Source: Epiperipatus broadwayi | Lineage: Eukaryota > Onychophora > Udeonychophora > Euonychophora > Peripatidae | Reading direction: 5' to 3' | Length of the DNA: 64,000 bases | Assembly (NCBI GenBank): GCA_028023455.1 | Contig: JAQFVV010000012.1 | Coordinates: forward strand, 7,910,499 to 7,974,498 | Shown here: piece after piece, positions 24,205 through 39,476 of the stretch | Layout of the letters: each line of letters opens with the position of its first letter | Numbering within the stretch: the stretch's first letter is position 1 | Notes under the pieces: model-generated | What the model saw: the letters and a program-made list of their open reading frames with translations, nothing else | Databases searched by the model: none | Told to the model about the DNA's origin: nothing | Position numbers and translations under genes: made by a program

Positions 24205-24600
24205 TGACACCTGCTTCGACATCTCTAAACGCTGGACTATTTAGCCCATTTGCATATGCTTTGCATACCACTTCTCCCGCTCCATTTTTACATTTCGCAG
24301 CTCACAGCATCGCTATGAATATGAGGTAAAGGACCTCGAAAGCGCTTAGCGTATATTAATTCCTGTATATTATTATAGCTTCACATTCAAGCGTGACATA
24401 CGCTTAATTGTTTTATAAATTTTAACATAAGAGAAAAAGAAATACAAGGGAACTATTTTGACTTGTTTTTTTTTTAAAAAAAAATAAAAGGAGGTAAATA
24501 ACCAAACAAACTTTTTTGTAAAAATAGACCTAATTGGTCAGTGTAATTTGGGTGTGTGAGAGACAGCATTGTGATTGGTTGGACAAGTGAGTGTTTCAAA
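24205..24600 (+). promoter_or_regulatory. CpG-dense, promoter-like patch with octamer and CCAAT motifs
   Basis: Within 24205-24415 about ten CpGs occur in ~200 bp, whereas neighbouring kilobases have almost none. The patch includes an octamer-like ATTTGCATATG (24250) and is followed by two inverted CCAAT boxes, TAATTGGTCA (24531-24540) and GTGATTGGTT (24571-24580), 41 bp apart. CCAAT pairs at this spacing are common in animal promoters (established for NF-Y targets). No TATA box or transcript evidence can be judged from sequence, and the strand is a guess based on the possible exon downstream. Confidence 0.35.
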
Positions 24601-25156
24601 AAATAAGGGAGTTGGTAAATCAGTAGACTTCTGTCTTGTATGAAGAGGTTGTTGGTCTTGATCCAACTGCTGAAGAAGATGGTTGAAGTCTCTTTGTTCA
24701 GCTGTTGAGGAGAATAGTAGCAATGACTTTTAATTCAGTTGTTAAACAGGTGCAGAAGCTGATCTGTTTAAAAGTGTTTTCCAAAATGAAGACAAATGTT
24801 TGCTAAATTTTAGTTAAAAGCTAAGCATTTATTTCCATGTGATCAACTCACTAAAAAATATAAAGAGAAGAAAAGTATCCCAAACCTCAACAAACCTTGT
24901 TTCTATCATAAGGGCTTTATTTTCTATCTTTATGTATTAGCCTGACCTGGAAAATTATTAAGAAAAAATGGATAAATTCATTATGTGTTAGCCTGATTTG
25001 GAAATAAATAGAGAAGAAAATGGAGAAATTCACTTGGTGTGAAGCCTGAAAATATTGTGCACATTAGCCTGAAATGGAGAAGCCTTCAAGAAGAAAACCT
25101 ATATGGAAACTGGAGATTACAAGTGTCAAAGAAGGACTCAAAAAGAAAATAAAACC
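24600..25156 (+). other. Possible non-coding first exon
   Basis: This stretch is less AT-extreme than its flanks, has no long open frame, and ends AAAACCATG immediately before GTAAAAG, a plausible splice donor. An imperfect motif TTAGCCTGA-(C/T)-TTGGAA is repeated three times (24937, 24988, 25063). It could be a 5' UTR exon or lncRNA exon driven by the patch upstream, or simply an unrecognised repeat. Confidence 0.22.
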
Positions 25157-25159
25157 ATG

Positions 25160-28100
25160 GTAAAAGATTTTTAATGTACACATTATTTCTACTATTATAG
25201 CTAATTTTTATAGAAAAATACTTGGTTATACATAATAAATAATTTTATTAATTTAAGATTTTTTTATTAAACATGTTTTTTTTAATATTCATTTGATCTT
25301 CCCTACAAAATTGTACAAAGGATCGATGACTAATTTATAACTTCTCATTTCTGATTGTGAAAAAGTTGTTCACCAACTTTTATTATAAAGTAATGTAATG
25401 AAAGCAAAAGTTTATTAATTTAGGGAATAAAAATTAACTGGTTAATTATTTTTGCTATATACAATTATATTTTGATAAAAATGTATAAATTTGAATTATG
25501 GTATTATCATGTCTTTTTTTTTTAATTTTTTAAAAATTATTAATCAGTTAGTTTGTTAAATGATTGTTTAAAAAGTTCTAGTGTTAATGTCTTATTTTTC
25601 CAACTATCTGTTCTATGAATCTCTTATTCATCCTAATAAAAATTTTTAAAATGGAATTAGCTACTATATTTATCTTTCTCTTATTCATTTACATAATGGT
25701 TAGTTATATAATTGTAGGGGTTTATGTTGGTGTTTGGAACAGCTAATAATTCTGGATGACACAAAAGTATCACCTTTAAAATTCCTGTTTACTGAATTTT
25801 GTTTATTTTATTAGAAATATAGTTTATAATTTTATGATACACTAATGGTACCATGTTGCCAAGCCTTAATGATCATGGTTGTTTGTATATAATATTTCAT
25901 GTTTGGCAGTAGCTAGATAATTATCCTGTTTATAAAATACTTTTTTAGATATACTCATAGATTGACTGTTGATTGCTGATGATTGTTGAGTTCATTGTTT
26001 ATATGTAATGCTGGGTAATTTATTCACAACTTTATTAGTAGTATAACTATATATAGTTTAATCCATGCTGATTCCCATGCTCATTTATTTTATATGTTTA
26101 TTTATTTATATTTGTTTTTATTGATCATTGAGATGATGATGATTTGTCATCTCCCCATATTCACCCTACCATCCACACCATTGTAATATATTACTGATTA
26201 GTTTATTGTTGTTTTTTCTTGTTTGCTATTAGCTTTTTATTATAGTTAGCAATCAACATGTTTGAGTTTTGTTTGTAATGAGAACAGTATAACTCCCTGT
26301 TGTACCCTTGCTATAATGATCATGGATTTACTTCACTCAGGAGTTAATGAATGTTAGGATTAATCAGGCAGGTTATATTTAGTCTGGACATCCTAACTGA
26401 TTATGAAGATAAACTTATTTATTCTCAACATTAACACCAGCCATATTTTCTGATCATCATTCCCATAAAATCAATTCACATTTTTTATTTATAATAAGTC
26501 TACCTTTACTACCGACTAAGGATGCCATATTCATAGGACAAGTTCAAACCCTCCATTTAATTCCTTTGCTCAGGTGAATGACAATAATTTATATGATCAT
26601 CAATTCTGATGAAACATTGAACATGAATAATTGTTTTTCTCTAAACAAATAAAAAAAAACCCAAACTAACATCTATCTCTATATGTGACTATATAGACAT
26701 TTATGTGAGACATCATATAATAAAGATTCGAGACTCTTAGTAATGAATTAACAAACTAAGTTTATTAGACCATCATAATTTAATCAGTTTTGAATATTTA
26801 CATACTACTTATACAACATAATTATTATTCTCTAAAGGAATTGATATATCAATCTGGTCTTCATATTGCTTTTTTTTAAATGACTAATTGACTATCTTTG
26901 AATTGCTGAATTAACACCTTGACTCCAAGATTTATCTAACCCATGACATACATATTGAAATAATAATAATAATAAAGATACATTAAAAATAAAATCCTTT
27001 GATGCTTGTTAAATATAATAATAATAATATTTACAGAACTATAAGATGATTCAAGTTAAGTATATTTTATATTTTTTTTAGTTATAACATTTTATATTTT
27101 AGGCCCAATAATAAAATGCAAGAACAAAGTCTTACCCATTCCTTAATTGTTTTATATTTGTATTCTTTGGGATTTTTACTTTGAACTCATATCTTTGGAG
27201 TCCTAATTTTACATGGCAAATCATTGTTTGGTTTGCTTCCTATTTATCTAGTTCACTTTTAGTTAAACAGTTTTTGGAAGATTGAATGATTGTTGGTTGG
27301 AGATCCAATATTAATATCCTGTTTCTCTTATGCTAAATATACTTTTTTTTAATCATGCTATTTTTCGGTAGATCAGCCTCTAGTAGATGGATATCATGGA
27401 TGGCATCCAGTCTTTATTAAAAATGATGGGCTTATTTTCAGATTTTATTGTGTTATAGGGCAATATTTACAGTATTCTTACTACTTGATTGCTTGCTATA
27501 CAATGGAAAAGCCAGAACACACATGAGAGCTTTAGTACCATGTTTGTCTTCTTACAGGATATTCTAGATAATAGTCACATTCTTTGCCTACCAACCTCTC
27601 ATTACTATATCTGTAGATTTCAGCTTTTACTACTTTACAACAGCAACACTGTTTTCTTAAGACTTGGTTAGTGATTTCCATTCCTAACTTAAAAAGAGAA
27701 TCCTATACGATTTTTTTTTTTTTTAGATCTTTATACTTTATCTGGAGACTGTTTTTGAAAGATATTTCCTAATCATTCAAAGCATCCAACATCTTTCTTA
27801 CACATAAATTCTTTGCTCATCTGGTTTTTCTCCTTTTTTAAAAAAAAAAAACTTTATTTAATTAGTTTTTATTTCCTATAAACCATTGTTAATTATATTT
27901 CAGATGTTTATTAATCTTATTATACAAAAAATGTACAATTAATCCGCTTTTAATGAAATATTAAAATATTCAGGAATAATTAATTCCTGTTTTTTTATTT
28001 TATTTATTTAATTAAATAAATCTGTATTTTCCTGTTTTAATTTATTTTTTCTCAGAATTTTTATTTACTTTAACCAAAATAAACCTATTTTACTGATATT

Positions 28101-28930
28101 AATCCATTATAAATTTTCTCGTATTTTCTTTTTTTTTCCATATCTATATTTGTGACCTGTTTTAGCGCACTATACAATGTATATATAGTTTTTTTATGAT
28201 AAATTTCTGCTAACCTTTGGAAGCATTTATATAAATAATATATAATCAATGGTGATGCATTTAAAATGGATTTTAGTTAAAAATTTTCAGTTGTTTTTTT
28301 CTGAGAAGAAATGGAAAATCACAAATTATTGCAATAATTGGACAAACTAAAAAAAGTTAGAATAGAAACATGATGCATATTTATAACTAGAACACCATCA
28401 TCACAAACCTTCAGGAAAATACATGATGCATATTAATTTGCCTTTATATATTGGTCTGTATTTTTTAAAAAATATTATTTAAAATATATCAACCAATTAT
28501 TCAGTTACATTTTTAAAAAAGTTGTTTAAGTAATTCATGAAAGTTTGGTATTTATAAAAATGTAAAAGTTTCCATTATCATTTTATCCATGCAAGAATAT
28601 GAATTACCAAATTTATAATATCCAGCCTATTTTATTATTAATGAATACTAGACAAAAAATGAAAATCATTCAAGTGATATTTTACTCATATATATATATA
28701 ACAATTTTATTTTATTTATATACATATGTTACAATTTGATTTATAAATTTCAAACTCACTCTTTGATGTTATCGTTTTCAGATCAATACACAAGTGATTA
28801 TTTCTTACTATTTATGATGTTAAAGATTATCATTCCTAGAACAGATATAAATTTTAAATTTCAGTTAAAGATTAGTGTATTTGTTGTTTTTTTTTAATTA
28901 AACGTGAATACATGAACCAATTCAACTTCA
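25160..28930. other. AT-rich spacer, no recognised gene
   Basis: No supported coding region. A somewhat less AT-rich interval at 27100-27850 may be old transposon-derived coding sequence, but no motif is readable. Microsatellite stubs (AAT)n occur near 26960 and 27017. Confidence 0.45.
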
Positions 28931-28949
28931 TTTCTCTTTCTTGAGATTA

Positions 28950-29015
28950 TGAATAAGATACATTTCAAACTAAACCAACATGCTTCATTTGGCCCAGTTT
29001 GCAATCTCTCACACA
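28950..29015 (+). repeat. Degenerate core fragment of the 471-bp family
   Basis: AAACTAAACCAACATGCTTC...GGCCCAGTTTGCAATCTCTCACACATAT parallels the family core GCTAAACCAGCAATCATCAG...GGTCCAGATTACCATCTCCACACATAT. It is an old, truncated copy. Confidence 0.55.
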
Positions 29016-29530
29016 TATTAATACCAAATTGTTATAATTTGATTTACAAAGTGTCAAAATTTCTACATTCACAATTTGATACCAGCCACTTCAGATAAAT
29101 GCCTTAATGACTATTGCTAATCATACATTAGATTAGAGAAAAAACTTTCAAATTGAAAGAGAAAAATAGATTGAATTTTTTCATGTGTTCACATTTAAAT
29201 TTAAAAAAAGATATCAAACCTTAACTGAGATTTAAAGTTTATATCTGGATTAGGAGTGTTATCATAATTTCTAACCTAATAAGTGATTAATAATAAGCAT
29301 TAATGTATTTATCTAAAAGTTGTAGTGAAACTATATGTTAGAGGTTGTGATCTAAGCCCACTAAAAAATTCTCTTTTAGTATGGAATGCATTTTGAAGAT
29401 CTTTTATGTTTTTCAGATGTTTCTATTCTGGATTGTTTGTGTATGTATTGTTTAGATATATGCAATGTAAATAAAGTGTATTATTTAATCATGTAAATAC
29501 CTACAGACAATATATAAATAAAATGTCCCC

Positions 29531-29583
<53 letters not shown>

Positions 29584-29584
29584 T
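29531..29584 (+). repeat. (TTA)n microsatellite left of the LINE
   Basis: About 18 uninterrupted TTA units abut the truncated 5' end of the LINE. The same motif on the same strand continues on the far side of the LINE. Confidence 0.95.
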
Positions 29585-32116
<2,532 letters not shown>

Positions 32117-33284
32117 GCTATTCAAGAAGTTTTACATATGCTAATCATACAATTAAATGTATCTTGAAAATCATTTATGCAAATGATATATAGTACATAG
32201 AATCTTATAAAGGAAACCCACTAAGATTTACTGCTGTGTGTGTAAGGAAGTGAATAATTGCGAATATGTTTCGAACCCTACATTATCTGTGGATAGTCTA
32301 CATATTATTGATATAATAACTGCCAAAGTTTTGGTTCATGGTTCATAGTATATATTGAAGTCATATCAGAATTGATATGTGAAGAAATTTTTGGTTTAAG
32401 ACATAATGCAATGGATTATAATTAGTCCGTATGTATATAAAAATTGACACATGCAAGCAGAACCTTATTTATAAACTTCAGAAATTTCTAATTATTATTT
32501 ACTCTTTATTCTTTTTCTATTTTATTTAACATTAAATAAATTTGTTTCGTTACCTCAAATTGTGCTTCAGTTTATTTATAGTTAGTTATCAATGCTCTCC
32601 TGACTGATATTGAGAAAATAATATCCTCAGCACTTAGCATATTCTTATGTTCAAAAAGGTTTTTAAGTATATACATATATAATAAAAATTTATTTTAAAA
32701 AGCTATTCATTTTATTGTATAACCATGAAAACAACTTACGTTTGATTATTATTTTATGCTATTAAGTTGAGACTGGCTTTTGAGAATCACATGTATATAT
32801 ATATATATGGAAATAGCTAACATCTATTTTGTTTTATATTAAGCTGCTCAAGAATGCATTTACTACGTAATAATAGACACTAGACTTCATAGGTTATTCT
32901 TTTTAGCCCCATTTATGTTATATTTCTCAGAGCCATTATAAAGAAGTGCGGTATTGATTATTTTATTGGGGAGATATGGCTGAGGATATGGTGAGTTACA
33001 ATTGGATATAATATTGACGTCTTTTGGACGAAAAGTTTTTTGCAGAAGAAATTAAAAGACAAAATATCAAACAAAAATGATTGTGTTTGTGTTCCACAGA
33101 TTTGTTTTTATAGTCTCTACAGAATTCATCGCTAGTGGGTTTTTTTTTTTTGTGTGTGTGTGTGCTATTTTTTTTCTTTTGCGGTTGGATAGACATACTC
33201 ATTTGCGAGTAACTGCTATTTTCTAATGATGGTATTACAAATACATTTTTTTTTTTTTACAAAAAACGTTTAAAGTCAGACTTT
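32117..33284. other. AT-rich spacer, no gene seen
   Basis: No recognised gene. Short (AT)n at 32795 and a T/GT-rich run at 33139-33175. Confidence 0.5.
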
Positions 33285-33660
33285 CAAGCTTTTTACAATT
33301 ATGCACTCCATTTTATACAACTGATATGACCACATACATGTGAAAAAGATAAATGATCTCCAATATCTGTTTTTCATGCTGCACCAGCACTCATCAGTTG
33401 ATCCAGATCATCATTTCCCACACGTATATTGCAATGGTCAGAATTGTCTACCTCGTTAACACACTGCAGAATTCAAATCCCAGACACGAAACTCAACACT
33501 TTAGGAGGGGTTGCCTTTTAGAAATCCTAAGTTCGAGTCTAAAATCTATGCTCCATAGCACCATCTATGTGATAAATGCATCTGACACTACTAATAGCAT
33601 AGTTTCTTGCCAGTGCCCGTGGTCAGGGAGAAGCAGGAGACTATATTAAAATATATCATT
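33285..33660 (+). repeat. 471-bp family, divergent copy (subfamily B)
   Basis: Carries GACTTTCAAGCTTTTTAC, GACCACATACATGTGAAAAAGAT, AAATGATCTCCAATATCTG, GCACTCATCAGTTGATCCAG and CATTTCCCACACGTATAT in family order. The variant GATGATC/ACATACATG wording is shared with the copies at 36.4, 45.3 and 46.5 kb. The second half (33440-33650) diverges and includes CAAATCCCAGACAC and similar GC-richer sequence. Confidence 0.75.
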
Positions 33661-36364
33661 AGGTTCGCTAACGAAAGACTATGGATGATGCAAGTATATA
33701 TACAAAAGGTGAAATCACGGAAAATAAATACATTCAAACTAATTAAAATTTAAATATTGTTCGTTAGTTCAACATTATAAATGAGCATTGTCTGAATAAG
33801 CCAGACTGTGCCGTCAACTCATTAAAAGATAAATATATATTTGGAATAAATTTAATAAAGTGCCATTTACATTAATGGCTTGTTAATTTATACAGACTCT
33901 CTATACCTAAAGTCAATGCCAGATAATATCATAATAATGTACTTAAACAAAATACAATTACATAAAGAAAGGTTAATTTCAAAAGATATGTGAGGCCTAT
34001 GGTGAATATAACAAGTGTTTGCTTAAATCAATTTATACATTTATCATTTGAAAAAAGAATTTATATTGAATTCAAGAATAGTGCGGACGAAAGCTCATTG
34101 AGCTAGAGACATGGAAATGATTAAGACATGGGAAATTGAATACAATATCATTTTAATATTTAAAAGAGAATAGTGGTACAAGTGGAGGATCACATTAAAA
34201 CTGTGGCTTTGTGAAATAAAATAAAATGATAAATAATAAAATTAAAACAGATGGGATGGCAAGATGCCATGAACCCCATAGAAGGTTTGTCATAAACAAT
34301 CCGAGCTTGGCACTGTACCATGAACTCTATGGCTGAGTGACTTAAGCATAATATTCCCAGGTATGACTTCTAGGTTTTACAATATCTGGAAACTGCGAGG
34401 AGAAAATGGGAAAGGTCTGAGCCATAAATTCCTATAGAAACAAAGCAGGTCTCAACATCCCATATGCCTACCCCAGTAGTACACAATATAGCACATAAAT
34501 AAATATATGGAAGGGGTAACTAAATAAGTAAAGGCGCTCAACCAATTCCTATATAATTTAAAGATGGTCCGCACATTATCGACCTCAATTTTTACAGTTC
34601 ATAAAAGGCATTATAAATACAATAAAATATTATTTGAAAATAAGAAGAATGGAGGAGAATGCATGATTAAAAGAGACATAATCATGCATTTCTCTAATTA
34701 TAAAGTCCACTTATCAATTTCACGCATATCCTCAAGTTATATTAAAAAATGCAAAAACCTTTCTTGAAAACAATTATTTAGGAGATTAATAAAATAAGTA
34801 GCCTTCGAACAAGCGATTTTAGAAGACTAAGGGTCAATTATAAAATTAATTTACAATAATATGGCGGTAATAAATGGGACGGAAATAATTTGCTCGTTCA
34901 ATGACTATTTAATCACACTACTATAATAAAGGAAATAAATTAGCAAATGTATAAAATAGAAAATAACAACCCAAGGATAGAAAGAAAAGCACATGTTAGG
35001 TTACAAAATATTTTACAGAAAGAGACAGTTTTATAATAAAAGAAATATACTTAAATTTAGCTAGCTTTAAAAAGGGAAATGGACAACACAAAACTCTTGG
35101 GTTAATGGAGGTTTCCTCATATCAATTTGGGCAGTTCGTTCACATTTAGGTCTTTTCCGGTGTTAATTTGAAACTCAAATGGAAGTTAGGTAGCATGTTC
35201 TTGATGGCAGCTTTTTAGTTCATGATTAAATCCGACACATGTTCAGCAGCAGTGGCAGTTTCCAATGGAGCATCTGATGGTATATGCCGCAGGAATGGCT
35301 ATCCAAGAAGGAAAGAGCCTTCCCGCCAGTCTACTCAGACATTCTGCTAAACAGTAGGCAAAGGCTGGTAATTTACTAATTTCTCTAATGGTATAGGGCT
35401 GGCTTTAGCTTCTTGTAATAAATTTATAAATTTAAAATCTCAGCAAACTTTAATAAAAATATACTTCTCAAAGTAATTCAACTAATCAAACAGAATTCAA
35501 CTAATAAAGCATAATCAAAACATAATATATTTAAAGCTGAACATAGACTAAGAATAAGCAATAGCAGAATCGAATAATAGCAAAGCATAGAATAAGCATA
35601 GCATAGCCTACAATTCTTAGCACAACAACAACAATAGCAATTAATAAAATCAGCCCTATATACGAAGAGAGCTTACTACCCTGCAGCAATCAATCTAGAA
35701 CCAAAAGTAGATATAAAATTAAAAGCTGGAAACATGAATATCTGAAAACAGCGATTTTATAATTAGTTTTACTTTTAAGATATTGGATTGGAACTTTTAG
35801 TTTTAACAATGTTTTAATTAAAAATACCTGAGTGGACATCTGTTGTTTATCTGATGGCAAAATATTTAAGCCACTAATTAATAAATATTACAAAATTTGA
35901 CTAATTAATCCTATTGTTATCTTCTCAACACTCATTTACTTTTACTTAAATTTGTGGCATGATTTTTATAAATCTAAAAACAAAATTATTTTATTTTTAA
36001 ATTGCAAATGTTTAAATCTATTTATAGTTAAATATTATTTAACTAAACCAAAACAAATATTACAGATATAATATTTCTAAAATAAATAGATTTAAACAAA
36101 CATAACTAAATAACAACTCTATTTTATTTAAGTTTTAAATATATTATCACAGTCTATCTACTTTTTAAAATGAATATATATACATTCACATACTCGTAAT
36201 CTATAAATTACTAACATTAGGGTTTTAATTTTATATATATCATGAGCATAGGCCAGATTTCGGCATATAAGCGGCATTACAGACACACTACGATAACTTG
36301 GGGTTTTTAACTAGGGTATGAGGGTAGGAAAGAAGTGAGAGAAGGTGAAACTAAGATTTCTAAA
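33661..36364. other. Unrecognised segment between inverted family copies
   Basis: About 2.7 kb bounded by a plus-oriented copy on the left and a minus-oriented copy of the same family on the right. The parts 34240-34460 and 35090-35420 are distinctly GC-richer and of higher complexity than the surroundings, which suggests transposon-derived or once-coding DNA, but no motif is readable in any frame I checked. 35560-35640 contains AGCATAGAATAAGCATAGCATAG-type short repetition. Confidence 0.45.
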
Positions 36365-36374
36365 GCAAATCTTA

Positions 36375-36655
36375 CTGTTTCAATATAATCAGTCCTCAGT
36401 ATATTAAAATAGTAAATCTTCAAATTTCAATGGACAATGTTCAACTTTCTCCATTGAAGTTTGAAGATTTGTTATTTTAACATAAACTGAGCACTGATTG
36501 TATATATGTGTGAAAGATGGTGATCTTGACCAACTGATGAGTTCTGGTTCAACACAAAATACGGATATTGGAGATCATTTATCTTATTTTCATGTATGTG
36601 GTCATGTGTATGTTGTAAAGAGCTTGAAGTCTGAGTTCAAGTCTCTTTTAATTAT
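36375..36655 (-). repeat. 471-bp family, divergent copy (subfamily B), inverted
   Basis: Reads GTGATCTTGACCAACTGATG, AAATACGGATATTGGAGATCA, CATGTATGTGGTCATGTG and TGAAGTCTGAGTTCAAGTC, the reverse complement of the family, inverted relative to the copy at 33.3 kb. A small inverted repeat near 36417-36470 (TTCAAATTTCAATGGACAA and TCCATTGAAGTTTGAAGATTTG) lies at its start. Confidence 0.75.
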
Positions 36656-36780
36656 GTTAATTTAGTATAGACAATATATGGTACGTGCTTGGTTGCCATT
36701 TTACAATTTTGAAACATTCAAAAACACTGCTGGCACATACAAGCGATAAATGACATCGACTAGAAGCACTCACTTTCAAA

Positions 36781-36879
36781 AAATTAAATAGTCTAAGGCA
36801 CTACAATTAAAAAAAAATGGGAGGGAAAGAAAGTAATGTGGGAAATTAAATAGCCTAAGGTGCTACAATTAAAAAAAAA
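36781..36879. repeat. Two-copy tandem repeat, 62-bp period
   Basis: AAATTAAATAGTCTAAGGCACTACAATT (36781) recurs as AAATTAAATAGCCTAAGGTGCTACAATT (36843), each followed by poly-A. Confidence 0.85.
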
Positions 36880-38803
36880 GTACTGGAAAATAAAAATAAA
36901 AAGCTGGAAAAGAAAGTAACATTGAAAATTTTAAAAATTACAAAAACCTTTAAAATAAATCAAAAACACTAATTTATATAGTGATAATCAAACATTGTAA
37001 TAGATAAATACAATATGTCAGTATCTAAAAATAGATACAGAATCTATATTAAATTTAATAATATTGTTACCAATGGTAATTCATTTCTTGTATTCTGTTC
37101 TTTATAACCAGTTAAATACCAAAAATCACCTAAGACATAAACAATCACACACAAAATTTGATACTAGCTTTTCCATTAGAGATTCTCCAGGGGATTAAAC
37201 TTTAGATCCATCACACATTCTCAATTAGGATGTTTGAATATCTTACCAAGAAAGTCAATGTATTCACATATTCTTAGATAATCAATTATTTTTCATTAAT
37301 AAAGTTATTTTTGAAACTAAACATGTTTGAATAGCTTCTATCATTTATTATATATACATTGTACCATCTACAAGTAGATTTAAAAAAATAGTAAATTTAA
37401 AGATATTTTAAATTGGCGTATTTTAAATTATTTTTTTTTTAGTTTGTGCAATTTTTTTTTTTTTTTTAAATGTACAATGAAAGTTAAATTTTTCGTTCAT
37501 ATGTAATTAAAAATAAAAGTTAAAATTGGAAAGAATAAAAGACATGTAGATTACTAATCCAAACAAATAAAAAGAAAAATTCCGAAGTAAAATATGGCAG
37601 AATTATGCTGAAAAAAAAAAGACTTTGTAATTTAAATTTAAGAAAGAGTGTACAAGATTATCTTGTATGCTGATAAAAGGACAAAAGAAAATAGATGCGC
37701 AGAGAAATCTAAAAATGTATCACGACTATAAAAGGTCAGAAAAACTTAAAACTGGGTCTTTGTCTTTTCCTTAACTAGCAGCTTCCATTAGGTCCGGGAT
37801 AGAGAAAATATCCTATGCCGAACTACTCATAAATAGAACTACCATTACTCATATGCTGAAGTGGATCATCATGCAGAGTGGAACCGATGTGTTTATAGAT
37901 ACCTTTCATCATATAGGTCACTCAGAAAAAAACATTGAGTCTAGTCATTAGGACAGGCCAAGAACCTACAAAAATGTCAACAGAGGGAAATTAGTTAACT
38001 TCAATGAACTCTTCAAAATGCATACTACAAAACGTATTGGTAAGATTATTCATAACCCAATTGTGACTAAATTAAGCTTATAATATAATCCTAATAGAGA
38101 CTTTCATTTAAAGAACTTTCTAGAAGAAACTTGAAAGTGAACTTTAATGGTGAAACTGTTTTAATTAATTGATTTATGTCTGGATTAGCATGTGTGTATT
38201 TTTTCCAATTTATTAGTAATTTGTGTTTTTAATATTTTAATTTTTTAGAATAAAATATTTCTAATATCAATTTTTCATTGTGCGTTATTAATGATAGTTA
38301 TTAAATTTATTAATGCTAGTTTATTAAGATTTGAGTGTATAATTTACCTTTGCCAATATTTGATGACTAAACTCTGGGAATAATATTCTCTAAAAAAAAA
38401 ATATAAATAATGTTACAGGACATTATAACCCTGATCTTTTTAGTTACGTGCATCAAAATTATGGGAAGTGAGGAAGTTAGGAGTCTATTGACTATGGCAC
38501 CTCTTATAAATTAAAACTAAGTTCGTCAGCAGTCCCGGTCATAATTATTAGTAGGCCAGTTAATCAGGAAATATAGCTATGTTTTTAGAAATATGAACAT
38601 GATATTTTCTTATCCATACCTTGATTAACTTTCACTTTATAGTGTGTAAAACAAGGCCTACCAGAATCAATCAATAAATATGAAAACGTTACAATATATA
38701 TAAACCAAATAATTTCTAGTTTTTTTTCTTATTTATTAAGATGCTATATTGAAATAAAAATTTTAATACAATGTACTACTTTTATTACAAATTTTCATCC
38801 AAC

Positions 38804-38806
<3 letters not shown>
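36880..38806. other. AT-rich spacer, no recognised gene
   Basis: The interval 37730-38110 is less AT-rich and may be a decayed coding remnant (a frame reads TYKNVNRGKLVNFNELFK near 37967), but I recognise no family. Confidence 0.4.
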
Positions 38807-38882
<76 letters not shown>

Positions 38883-38911
38883 TATTAATTATTATTATTA
38901 TTATTATTATA
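38807..38911. repeat. (AAT)n turning into (ATT)n
   Basis: About 24 AAT units run into about 9 ATT units, so the array is self-complementary across the switch near 38881. The ~80 bp after it is related to the ~80 bp after the large array at 43.0-43.4 kb. Confidence 0.95.
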
Positions 38912-39476
38912 GATATGCAGATTATATATTTTACTGTACTTTATGTGATTATGGGGTAAAACCTTTCACAAAATCTAATTATTATTATCACCATTATCAT
39001 AATCATTTTTCATAGGATTTTATTCAACAAAGTAAAAAAGGTTACATTATTTTTTACATATTTTTAGTATTTATTAGGAATATAAATAACAATGTTTTGT
39101 AAGCAAGCAAAAGTTCATAATTCGAAGTGCTATTTTTCACCTGAGGTATTGCAATGGTGGCAATTGGTATCTTTTAATTTTAGCTTTTCATTATCTTAAG
39201 TGTTGATTTCTTTCTTATAGGCTTGATAATAACTGCAATTGAGATCAGGTGTCAGTGAAAGTTTTTTGGTTTGTTATTCTTTTGTCTCTTTGACATATAC
39301 TATCCAGTTCATTTTTCAAATTAGTGAGCCTTTTTGGATTATTGTTATGTAGGAATTTACACAATGTACAATATAAGGCTTAGAGTTTGAATACACTGAT
39401 TCTTATTTCAAGAAAAACTGTTTTGAATAAATCAAATAGGCTATTTATATATTTTTTTATTTTTAAAGAGTGTATA

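Noticed and set aside
27100-27850. Possible host exon or retroelement remnant
   Set aside because: The open frame at 27489-27671 has no recognisable domain, and no motif supports either reading.
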